Origin: Solirubrobacteraceae bacterium
GTDB taxonomy: Bacteria > Actinomycetota > Thermoleophilia > Solirubrobacterales > Solirubrobacteraceae
NCBI GenBank assembly: GCA_030038955.1
Contig: JASHQV010000379.1
Location: 1 to 7,672, forward strand
DNA length: 7,672 nt
Direction: 5' to 3'
The notes beneath the pieces are model-generated. The model ran no database searches, had not been told where the DNA came from, and saw nothing but the letters and a program-made list of their open reading frames with translations. Shown here piece after piece: positions 1 through 5,163 of this stretch. Position numbers and translations under genes: made by a program. How positions within the stretch are numbered: the stretch's first letter is position 1; every line of letters starts with the position of its first letter.

Positions 1-121
1 CGCCCGCGCCGACGCCGAGCGCGATCGCCCGGCCGGCATCCTGGGCGTTGGTGACACTGCCACCGCCGGAGGCGGCGATCAGGGGGTGAAGTACACCCAG
101 GAAGAAGTGGTACAGCAGCAT
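1..121 (-). CDS. atpE: F-type ATP synthase Fo subunit c, N-terminal part (cut by window edge)
   Basis: Only the first 40 codons are inside the window. They read MLLYHFFLGVLHPL, then a Gly/Ser-rich stretch (residues 17-23), then NAQDAGRAIALGVGAG, which looks like the entry to the first transmembrane helix of the c-ring subunit with its small-residue G/A pattern. Subunit c forms the membrane rotor that carries protons. The essential helix-2 carboxylate lies outside the window, so it cannot be checked. The ATG at 119-121 is preceded by an in-frame TGA two codons upstream and by AAAGGAG 11 nt away, so this start is secure; no later ATG, GTG or TTG is in frame in the visible part. The gene follows atpB by 61 bp, the usual order. 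Odd point: about 30 residues, including a hydrophobic stretch, precede helix 1, while many c subunits start almost at the helix. The assignment rests mainly on position plus the short visible motif. Confidence 0.82.
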   Translation of the reverse strand, partial: MLLYHFFLGVLHPLIAASGGGSVTNAQDAGRAIALGVGAG

Positions 122-182
122 TGGTCAGGTGGCTCCTTTGCGGTTACGAGTGAGGAATTGGAAGTAGTTGGTGAATGGCGAG

Positions 183-1172
183 TCAGTGGCTCTGGGCAGC
201 GCCGCCGATGTAGATCGCGGTCAGGATGGCGAAGATGAACGCCTGCAGGCCGGCGATCAGCACCGCCTCGAACAGGTAGATGGCAATTCCCAGCGGCAGC
301 AGCGCCCAGGCGATCGTCACCTGGCCGACGAGCACGCCCAGCTCGCCGGCCATGAAGTCGATCAGCAGGTGGCCGGCCAGCAGGTTGGCCCACAGCCGGA
401 CGGACAGCGACACCAGCCGCAGGAACACGGAGATGATCTCGATCACGAAGATCGGTGGCGCCATCTTCCTACTGAGCCCGCTCGGCATCAGGCTCTTCAG
501 GTAGCCGATCGGTCCGTGATGCTTGACGCCCTCGTAGTTGAACAGCACGAACACGCCCAGCGTCAGGATCAGCGGGAACGCGAAGTTGGTGTCCGCCGCG
601 TAGATCTGGAAGGCGGGGATGTGCACGCCGAACAGCTTGAACTTCTCCAGCGAGTCGACCGGCAACGGCAGGTATCCGAGCAGGTTCGTGACGAGGATGA
701 ACACGAACAGCGTCGCCACCAGCGGGAAGTACTTGCGCGTCAGCCCCTCGTCCATGTTGTCGTGGCTCATCGACTGGCAGAGGTTGTAGAACCACTCGAC
801 GGCCACCTGCAGACGGCCGGGCCGCTGCTGCAGCCGGCGTGACACGTACAGCATTACCAGCACCGTGATGCCGACCGTCAGCAGCAGGTACAGCACGCCC
901 TTGTTGAACGCGATCGGGCCGAGCTTGAACCACGTGTCGAGCTTGAACTCGTCGGTCGGCAGGAACGACTGGTCGGCGACGGACTTGACCTTGTGCGACT
1001 TGATCCCGTAGACCGCGACGAAGAAGATGATCCCGGCCAGCCACGCCGCGAACACCGACAGCCCGATCTTCTTGCCCTTGCTGATTCCGGGCTTGCGCTC
1101 GGGCTGGGGCTGCTCCTGGTCGGGCGCGCCCCGCCGCTGCTGTGGGCGGGCGTCGAGGGTGGTGGCGCTCAT
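183..1172 (-). CDS. atpB: F-type ATP synthase Fo subunit a
   Basis: Subunit a (329 aa) is the membrane stator that forms the two proton half-channels against the c-ring. The diagnostic helix is at residues 251-270 (LRLVSLSVRLWANLLAGHLL): R259 corresponds to the essential E. coli R210, and H268 sits where E. coli has E219. The last helix contains E302 and Q310 followed by AFIFAILTAIYIG, the family C-terminal signature. H268 with a later Glu is the His/Glu arrangement of mitochondrial-type subunits, reversed relative to E. coli, but E302 lies eight rather than seven residues before Q310. The first ~35 residues are a polar, Arg/Gln/Pro-rich cytoplasmic extension, making it longer than the 271-aa E. 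coli protein. The ATG overlaps the stop of the previous gene as ATGA, and AGAGGA lies 7 nt upstream, so translational coupling is likely. About six membrane segments are visible (around 36-58, 91-110, 148-170, 197-212, 241-275, 284-325). Confidence 0.97.
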   Translation of the reverse strand: MSATTLDARPQQRRGAPDQEQPQPERKPGISKGKKIGLSVFAAWLAGIIFFVAVYGIKSHKVKSVADQSFLPTDEFKLDTWFKLGPIAFNKGVLYLLLTVGITVLVMLYVSRRLQQRPGRLQVAVEWFYNLCQSMSHDNMDEGLTRKYFPLVATLFVFILVTNLLGYLPLPVDSLEKFKLFGVHIPAFQIYAADTNFAFPLILTLGVFVLFNYEGVKHHGPIGYLKSLMPSGLSRKMAPPIFVIEIISVFLRLVSLSVRLWANLLAGHLLIDFMAGELGVLVGQVTIAWALLPLGIAIYLFEAVLIAGLQAFIFAILTAIYIGGAAQSH

Positions 1173-1594
1173 CCGGCGGTCCTCTGGCGGCTCCGCGGGC
1201 TGCTCGGGCTCTGCGGCGGGCCGCTCAGCACGCGGATCACGAACGCGATCGTGTAGGCGCCGAAGATCACCAGCGCGGCGGTCAGCCCGTCCGCGCGGTC
1301 GCCGGCGACGCCGGCGATCACGATCGCGATCGCCAGCAGCCAGATCCGCCCGAACGCCTCGAACAGGTGCACGCCGAGCTGCGCTCGGGGCGTCTTCAGG
1401 CGCGGCGTGAAGCGGGCCTCGTTAGCCTGGATCAGGCGCTGCACGATCCAGCCGCCCGCCCCGATCAGGTAGCCGAACACGGGCGCCCCCAGCGCCAGCG
1501 CGGGGATCGCCACGATCGCCACGACCACCACATCGAGGTACCGAAGGATGGGCATGGATCGCGTCTGGGAAACCGCCTCGGCTCCTACCGCCAA
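1169..1594 (-). CDS. Small four-helix membrane protein at head of atp operon (AtpI-like)
   Basis: A 141-aa hydrophobic protein with four likely membrane segments: about residues 19-36, 38-55, 82-98 and 104-122. A short basic/polar loop (56-76) separates the two helical hairpins and a Ser/Pro/Arg tail ends it. Its place directly before atpB, with a 4-bp ATGA overlap, is that of AtpI-type proteins, which help assemble the c-ring. Mycobacterium tuberculosis has a comparable unnamed membrane protein (Rv1303) between rfe/wecA and atpB. I see no catalytic motif, so the family name rests on topology and context. Start choice: TTG at 1592-1594 has GGAG 6 nt upstream, whereas the internal ATG at 1555 (residue 14) has no well-spaced ribosome binding site. 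The ATG would still keep all helices, so it stays possible. Confidence 0.72.
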   Translation of the reverse strand: MAVGAEAVSQTRSMPILRYLDVVVVAIVAIPALALGAPVFGYLIGAGGWIVQRLIQANEARFTPRLKTPRAQLGVHLFEAFGRIWLLAIAIVIAGVAGDRADGLTAALVIFGAYTIAFVIRVLSGPPQSPSSPRSRQRTAG

Positions 1595-1860
1595 GGCCGG
1601 CTCCAGGAGTGACGCAGGCGAGCTGCACGAGGCACAGGTGCGGCCGACCGCCCGTCGCCTCTGCGTGGACGCGGACGCGGGCGCGCGTCGCTGCGGCGCT
1701 CATCGTCAAGGGCGGTTTGATACAAGCTCTGCATGGTCCGTAGGGCGGCGGCGTGCGTGCCACGGAAGGGCGGCGGATGCTAGCCGATTTAGCGACGCTT
1801 ATGCCTTGCCGCTAGCGGGCGGGTGAAGGCCAACTTACCAGCGCTGCGGCACGCGCTCGC
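1595..1860. other. Non-coding gap between AtpZ-like and AtpI-like genes
   Basis: This 266-bp stretch has no ORF with convincing codon use on either strand. It includes a 10-bp palindrome (CCGCTAGCGG, 1809-1818) shortly after the AtpZ-like stop and an AT-richer patch around 1780-1803. A gap of this size before a tightly overlapped operon could hold the atp promoter or a processing site. A minus-strand TTGACG (1704-1709) has no matching -10 at normal spacing, so I do not mark a promoter. Confidence 0.5.
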
Positions 1861-2208
1861 TCAGACCACGCCGAAGCGCTTGATCACCACCCGGATCGCG
1901 ACACCGAAGCCGATCAGAAAGCCGGCAATCAGGCACGGCACGAGCGCCCCGACGGCGGCGCCGATCGCGGCGCCGACGCCGCAGCACACAGCGTTGACCG
2001 CCAGCATCAGGAAGCCGGCGCCGGCGGCATCGCGCGCGGTTGGCGCCGGCGTGCGAGACGGCGATCCGTCGCCGGCGGGAGCCGCACCGCGCGCGTTGGG
2101 CGCGGGCGCGTGAGAGGGCGACCCGTCGCCGGCGGGAGCGGCACCGCGTGCGTTGGGGGCGATCGCGTGGCCGCGGGCTGGGGGGCGTCGGTCGGGACTG
2201 GTAGCCAT
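1861..2208 (-). CDS. Small two-helix membrane protein with repeat-bearing N-terminus, possibly AtpZ-like
   Basis: A 115-aa protein in two parts. Residues 1-65 are low-complexity, Ala/Pro/Gly-rich and built from a 19-residue unit: two near-identical copies (14-32 and 33-51; core PNARGAAPAGDGSPS) and a third decayed, shortened one (52-65). Residues 66-111 form two closely spaced hydrophobic helices with many glycines (66-90 and 92-109), a single Pro between them and a basic end (IKRFGVV). This Gly-rich hairpin, and the place ahead of AtpI-like and atpB genes, fit the AtpZ/AtpI group, thought to serve Fo assembly or Mg2+ handling. The similarity is a topological impression only. Codon use is strongly GC3-biased, supporting a real gene. 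The ATG at 2206-2208 has no ribosome binding site but is overlapped by the stop of an upstream 11-codon mini-ORF (TGATG); a GTG one codon upstream (2211) is an alternative start. Paired Cys75-Cys76 in helix 1 are unusual. Confidence 0.6.
   Translation of the reverse strand: MATSPDRRPPARGHAIAPNARGAAPAGDGSPSHAPAPNARGAAPAGDGSPSRTPAPTARDAAGAGFLMLAVNAVCCGVGAAIGAAVGALVPCLIAGFLIGFGVAIRVVIKRFGVV
2014..2168. repeat. 57-bp tandem repeat inside the AtpZ-like gene
   Basis: Copies at 2055-2111 and 2112-2168 match at 50 of 57 positions by hand count, and a shorter degenerate copy lies at about 2014-2054. The unit is 19 codons long and in frame, so copy-number change would lengthen or shorten the protein's N-terminal tail without a frameshift. 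Confidence 0.88.
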
Positions 2209-2250
2209 CACGGGTGGGGGCGTCGGTCGGGAGTCGTGGCCATCACGGGT
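2181..2250. repeat. 35-bp tandem duplication covering a start codon
   Basis: Copies at 2181-2215 and 2216-2250 differ at 3 of 35 bases. Each contains a minus-strand GTGATGGC followed by codons for MAT(S/T)PDRRP. As 35 is not a multiple of three, the upstream copy (ATG at 2241-2243) encodes only MATTPDRRPHP and ends at a TGA (2208-2210) that shares one base with the ATG of the downstream gene (2206-2208). Confidence 0.88.
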
Positions 2251-2286
2251 GGGGGGTCGGCGGGCGACGCCCGCCGACCCCCCACC
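2248..2286. terminator. 39-nt perfect palindrome, possible hairpin terminator or attenuator
   Basis: Perfect inverted repeat centred on A2267 with 19-nt arms, almost all G/C (arm starts GGTGGGGGGTCGG). As RNA it would form a stem of about 17 bp with a five-base CGACG loop. It lies 186 bp beyond the stop of the secreted-protein gene and 39 bp before the AtpZ-like start, all on the minus strand. There is no U-tract, so it would be a U-less hairpin of the sort proposed for high-GC actinobacteria, or a leader attenuator or protein-binding palindrome. Confidence 0.6.
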
Positions 2287-2472
2287 TTAGTGTCGCTCGC
2301 CGTCGTTTCAGGTGGTGATGCATGTGACGTCCCCACGAGGGCAGTTATGCATCAGGGGCCGACTCCGCCCGGCAAGCGTCGCGCCCCTACCTCGACAGCG
2401 CCCTGGTGGCGGTGACCTTCCACCTCAGCGCCGGCGGGCGACGAGCGCCACCCGCGCCCCCACTTCAGCTCC
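2287..2472. other. Non-coding gap with ATGCAT inverted repeat
   Basis: This stretch lies downstream of the secreted-protein gene and before the palindrome. It contains an 8-bp inverted repeat TGATGCAT (2316-2323) / ATGCATCA (2347-2354) with a 23-nt spacer. On the minus strand GCATAA (2346-2351) follows TTGCCG at a 19-bp spacing, a weak promoter-like pair. No ORF here has convincing coding character. Confidence 0.4.
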
Positions 2473-3135
2473 TCAGCCGGTGATCTCCACGGGGAACGAG
2501 GCGCTCGCCTGCTGGCCGCCGGCGTCCACGGTCGCGGTCACGACCGCGTAGGAATCGTCATGCAGCGCCTTGAACTGGAATGTGTCGCTGGGTGACTCGT
2601 CGAGATCGGTGTACGAGCACGACACCGCCGGATAGCTCGCCTGCGTGCAGCTCGCGGTCGTGTCCGCGTCGCTCACGTAGGAGAAGTCATACGGGTCGTA
2701 GGTCAGCGTGATCGTGCCGTGGCTGACCTCCGAGCTCGGCTGCAGCACGGTCACGGTCAGCCCATTGGTGGTGCCGGCCGTCAGATCGGTGATCGGCTTC
2801 TTGGTGGTGCTGCTCAAGCCCCAGCCGCCGGCGCCGGCCAAGCCGTTCGGGCCGGGCGCGGCGGCGATGCAGAGGTCGGCGGTGCAGCTCTGCTGCGATT
2901 CGTACAGCGGCTTGACGTCCTTGTTGAGGTTGTTCGCCTGGACGGAGCCGGTACCGATGTTGGCGTGCCAGACGGAGTTGTCGGCCAGCTTCTTGTGCGC
3001 GACCGACCCGTTGACCAGGCTTCCCCCGTTGATCGCCCCGCTCGCCCAGGCGGTGCCTCCTCCGATCGCGGCCACCAGTGCGATCACAGAAACAGCCATC
3101 GCAGGCGACGGCCGATGCAGCTCCAAACGTGACAT
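2473..3135 (-). CDS. Secreted or membrane-anchored protein with 10-residue repeats and a C-terminal beta domain
   Basis: A 220-aa protein of unknown function. Residues 8-32 (RPSPAMAVSVIALVAAIGGG then TAWAS) form a signal peptide or N-terminal anchor, with possible cleavage after A31. Residues 36-74 contain four roughly ten-residue repeats of the pattern x4-L/I-x3-S/D-V (GGSLVNGSV, HKKLADNSV, HANIGTGSV, ANNLNKDV). A Cys pair follows (C84, C89), then a Gly/Ala linker. Residues 120-220 are rich in Thr, Ser and Val with alternating hydrophobics and look like an Ig-like beta sandwich with a second Cys pair (C163, C173). From memory, proteins with this 'RPSP...ALGG' start and repeats of the NSV type are abundant in Solirubrobacterales. 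The ATG at 3133-3135 has AGGAG 8 nt upstream; the open frame continues to 3375 but that part is Arg-rich and repeat-derived, so I exclude it. It lies 268 bp after the MFS gene and probably has its own promoter. Confidence 0.78.
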   Translation of the reverse strand: MSRLELHRPSPAMAVSVIALVAAIGGGTAWASGAINGGSLVNGSVAHKKLADNSVWHANIGTGSVQANNLNKDVKPLYESQQSCTADLCIAAAPGPNGLAGAGGWGLSSTTKKPITDLTAGTTNGLTVTVLQPSSEVSHGTITLTYDPYDFSYVSDADTTASCTQASYPAVSCSYTDLDESPSDTFQFKALHDDSYAVVTATVDAGGQQASASFPVEITG

Positions 3136-3270
3136 CACGTTCGCTCCTCTCGGGTTGCTTGCCGTTCCCCGCAATCCCCGTCGTACGATCCAACAACGAG
3201 GCAGCCGCGATGTTGCGGCCGCTCTGGCTGGCTCCGGCGGGCGCGAGCTGGCTGGCGACGGCCGTGGCGA
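3136..3270. other. Leader region of the secreted-protein gene
   Basis: Non-coding sequence between the repeat array and the start at 3135. It holds the AGGAG ribosome binding site (about 3144-3148) and an 8-bp palindrome TCGTACGA near 3181-3188 that may be an operator. I could not identify a clear -35/-10 pair. Confidence 0.4.
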
Positions 3271-3399
3271 CGATCCGGACGGCAGCGAGCACCGGCAATC
3301 CCGGCGGTGACGGCGAGCAGCGGCGATCCGGGACGGCGAGCAGCGGCGATCCGGGACGGCGACGAGCACCGGCAATCCCGGCGGCGACGGGCGCGCCGG
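3271..3399. repeat. Array of five degenerate 23-28 bp tandem units
   Basis: On the plus strand the units start at 3271, 3296, 3324, 3347 and 3373, each with CRATCC followed by GG and an acggcgagca(g/c)cgg-like tail. The perfect core is a 23-bp repeat at 3310-3332 and 3333-3355. A 22-bp segment containing accggcaatcccgg occurs at 3286-3307 and 3363-3384. The array ends 4 bp before the MFS stop codon, so it fills the 3' side of that gene. Units adjoin without spacers. Confidence 0.8.
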
Positions 3400-3403
3400 C
3401 GAC

Positions 3404-4663
3404 CTAGCTGCCGATGTCGTGCTGCAGTGGCTGACGAACGCTGCGCTGCTTCCCGTCCAGCTCGCGCTCGGGCGCCCCCACGCCGACCAACGTCCGCACT
3501 TGCTGGGCGCTGCGCGGCAGGCCGAGTGTCAGCAGCAGCCCCACCACCGGCAGCGCTGCGACGGTCTCGAACACGGCTCGCAGCCCGTGCGCGTCGCCGA
3601 GCAGCCCGAGCAGCGGCGCGCCGACGCCGCCGAGTCCGATCGACAGGCCGATCGTGAAGCCGGCCGAGATCCCCAGCCGGCCCGGCAGGAACTCCTGGCC
3701 CATCACGATCGTGACCGCGAACGTGGCGATCGTCACGGCACCTGTGAGCCCCGCAAACAGCAGCGCGAGCACCGGCCCGGACAGCAGGAACGCGACGACG
3801 AGCGGCGGCACGAGCAGCAGCGATCCGACCAGCACCGCGCGCCGGCCGAAGCGGTCGGCCAGCCGTCCGCCGAGCAACGTGCCAACCGCGCCGCCGATCA
3901 GCATCACCGACAGCGCCGCGTTCCCGAACGCCTTGCTGGCGTGCAGGTCACTGACGTAGTACAGGGGGATGAACGTGACCAGGCCGAAGTACACGAACGA
4001 GCGCACCGCGATCACCGCGGCCAGCACCGCGAACGGGCGCCACGCGTCGTGCTGGTCACCGCGCTGCACGTGGCCGCCGACGAGGTCCGGTCGGAAGCTC
4101 TTGAGGCGCGCCAGCTCGTAGCTCAGCACGACCGCCATCGCCCCGGTCGGGATCAGCACGAACGCGGTCCCGTGCAGGCCGGCCAGCAGGATCAGCGGCG
4201 TGACCACCGCTGGTCCGAGCGCGAACCCGACGTTCCCACCGACGCTGAACAGGCTCATGCCACTCGCCCGCCGCGGACCCGACACGTAGTTGGCGAATCG
4301 CGACCCCTCGGGATGGAAGGCGGCGACGCCGATGCCGCTCAGCACGATCACGGCGAACTCGAGCGGGTACGAGGACGTGAAACCCGCCAGCGCGATCCCC
4401 AAGCCACCGAGCGCCGGCCCGAGCGGCATCAGCCACGGCAGCGAGATCCGATCGGACAGATGGCCGAACAGCGGCTGGATCACCGAGCTCGAGATCGTCG
4501 CCGCCAGCACGAGCGCCGACAGCGCCGCCAGGCTCCAGTGGTAGCGCGAGTGCAGGAACGGCAGCAGCGCGGGAACCGATCCCTGCGCGATGTCGGTGAA
4601 CAGGTGCCCGCCGGACAGCACCGCCATCGCGCGGCGGTCGACGCGTTCACGGTCTGAGTTCAT
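3404..4663 (-). CDS. MFS exporter of the fosmidomycin-resistance (Fsr) type
   Basis: A 419-aa, 12-helix major facilitator transporter, probably a proton-driven drug or metabolite exporter. Family-specific signs are FHPEGSR at 116-122 and SVGGNVGFALGP at 140-151, both close to E. coli Fsr. The MFS loop 2-3 motif is at 67-77 (GHLSDRISLPW) with its second-half counterpart at 265-275 (GGRLADRFGRR). A polar central loop (185-210) joins the halves. The start overlaps the merR stop as ATGA and has no clear ribosome binding site, so translation is probably coupled and expression controlled by that MerR protein. Oddity: residues 399-411 (ERELDGKQRSVRQ) copy the merR C-terminus and replace the usual unrelated tail. 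This polar ending lies after the last helix, so transport is probably unaffected. The true substrate cannot be read from sequence; fosmidomycin is only the family namesake. Confidence 0.9.
   Translation of the reverse strand: MNSDRERVDRRAMAVLSGGHLFTDIAQGSVPALLPFLHSRYHWSLAALSALVLAATISSSVIQPLFGHLSDRISLPWLMPLGPALGGLGIALAGFTSSYPLEFAVIVLSGIGVAAFHPEGSRFANYVSGPRRASGMSLFSVGGNVGFALGPAVVTPLILLAGLHGTAFVLIPTGAMAVVLSYELARLKSFRPDLVGGHVQRGDQHDAWRPFAVLAAVIAVRSFVYFGLVTFIPLYYVSDLHASKAFGNAALSVMLIGGAVGTLLGGRLADRFGRRAVLVGSLLLVPPLVVAFLLSGPVLALLFAGLTGAVTIATFAVTIVMGQEFLPGRLGISAGFTIGLSIGLGGVGAPLLGLLGDAHGLRAVFETVAALPVVGLLLTLGLPRSAQQVRTLVGVGAPERELDGKQRSVRQPLQHDIGS
3430..3469. repeat. merR-tail repeat, copy in the MFS gene
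   Basis: Matches 4683-4722 at 35 of 40 positions (offset 1253 bp), in the same orientation and the same reading frame. It encodes MFS residues 399-411; 10 of 13 residues equal MerR 128-140. Confidence 0.9.
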
Positions 4664-5103
4664 CCGCGCGGGTCGGCGAGCCGCTGACGAACGGTCCGCT
4701 GCTTCTCGGTCAGCTCGCGCTCCAGCGCCTTCAGCTCGTCGAGCCGCTTGCGCACCAGCGTCAGCTGCCCGGCGATGTGCGACAGCGCCTGCTTGCGCAG
4801 CGCACGGCGGCGCGCGGGATCATCGGTCGACTCAAGCTCACGGCGAATCTCGGCCCGCGCGGTCTCGGCATCGACCAGCTGCGCGAGCTGCTCGAGCGAC
4901 AGGCCGAGCAGATCGCGCAGCCGCAAGATCTCCCTGACGCGATCGACGTCAGCCTGGGTGTAGGCGCGATGCTTGCCCTGCTCGCGACGCTGCTCGCGGC
5001 CGAGCAGGCCGATCTCCTCGTAGTAGCGAATCGTCCGCGGCGTCGTGCCGGTCAGGTCGGCCACTTCGCCGATGCGCATCGGGCGGTCTTCGGTGGTGCT
5101 CAT
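4660..5103 (-). CDS. MerR-family transcriptional regulator
   Basis: A 147-aa DNA-binding regulator. Residues 9-50 hold the winged helix-turn-helix signature MRIGEVADLTGTTPRTIRYY and the wing (EIGLLGREQ...HRAYTQADV). Residues 51-79 are the second helix pair (VDRVREILRLRDLLGLSLEQ), and 100-143 form a long charged coiled coil for dimerisation. There is no cysteine in the protein, so a MerR/CueR/ZntR-type thiol metal sensor is unlikely. The effector region is very short, leaving little room for a drug-binding domain. It overlaps the Fsr-type MFS gene by 4 bp, a typical regulator-pump pair, so it probably controls its own operon and the pump. MerR proteins usually activate by untwisting long-spacer promoters; an imperfect dyad at 5117-5132, 14 bp upstream of the start, could be its site. 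The ATG at 5101-5103 has only a weak ribosome binding site; an internal ATG at residue 9 is the alternative. Confidence 0.93.
   Translation of the reverse strand: MSTTEDRPMRIGEVADLTGTTPRTIRYYEEIGLLGREQRREQGKHRAYTQADVDRVREILRLRDLLGLSLEQLAQLVDAETARAEIRRELESTDDPARRRALRKQALSHIAGQLTLVRKRLDELKALERELTEKQRTVRQRLADPRG
4683..4722. repeat. merR-tail repeat, copy in merR
   Basis: Encodes MerR residues 128-140 (ERELTEKQRTVRQ), the end of the coiled coil. It is the likely source copy, because the heptad-like helix continues smoothly into it from residue 100, whereas in the MFS protein it is an appended tail. Confidence 0.88.
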
Positions 5104-5116
5104 CCGATCGTCAATT

Positions 5117-5132
5117 CTTACGCCTACGGAAG
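5117..5132. promoter_or_regulatory. Possible MerR operator upstream of merR
   Basis: Imperfect dyad CTTACGCCTACGGAAG with arms CTTnCG / CGnAAG, inside the 60-bp gap between cax and merR. MerR-family sites are usually dyads between -35 and -10 elements. I could not fix those elements, so this is a position- and symmetry-based suggestion only. Confidence 0.35.
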
Positions 5133-5163
5133 CTAGCAGGGCTTTTCGGGACTCTACGAAGGC

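Noticed and set aside
1681..1740. Minus-strand TTGACG as a -35 element for the atp genes
   Set aside because: The sequence 16-18 bp downstream is GCGCGC-like, with nothing resembling a -10.
3310..3355. CRISPR-like look of the 23-bp repeats
   Set aside because: The units adjoin directly with no unique spacers, and no cas gene is present.
3136..3375. N-terminal extension of the secreted protein
   Set aside because: The extension is Arg/Ser/Pro-rich and partly repeat-derived, while the ATG at 3135 has an excellent AGGAG and starts the signal-anchor.
3419..4657. 412-codon plus-strand open frame opposite the MFS gene
   Set aside because: Same antisense composition (Arg/Gln/His-rich, no domain), spanning almost exactly the real MFS gene.
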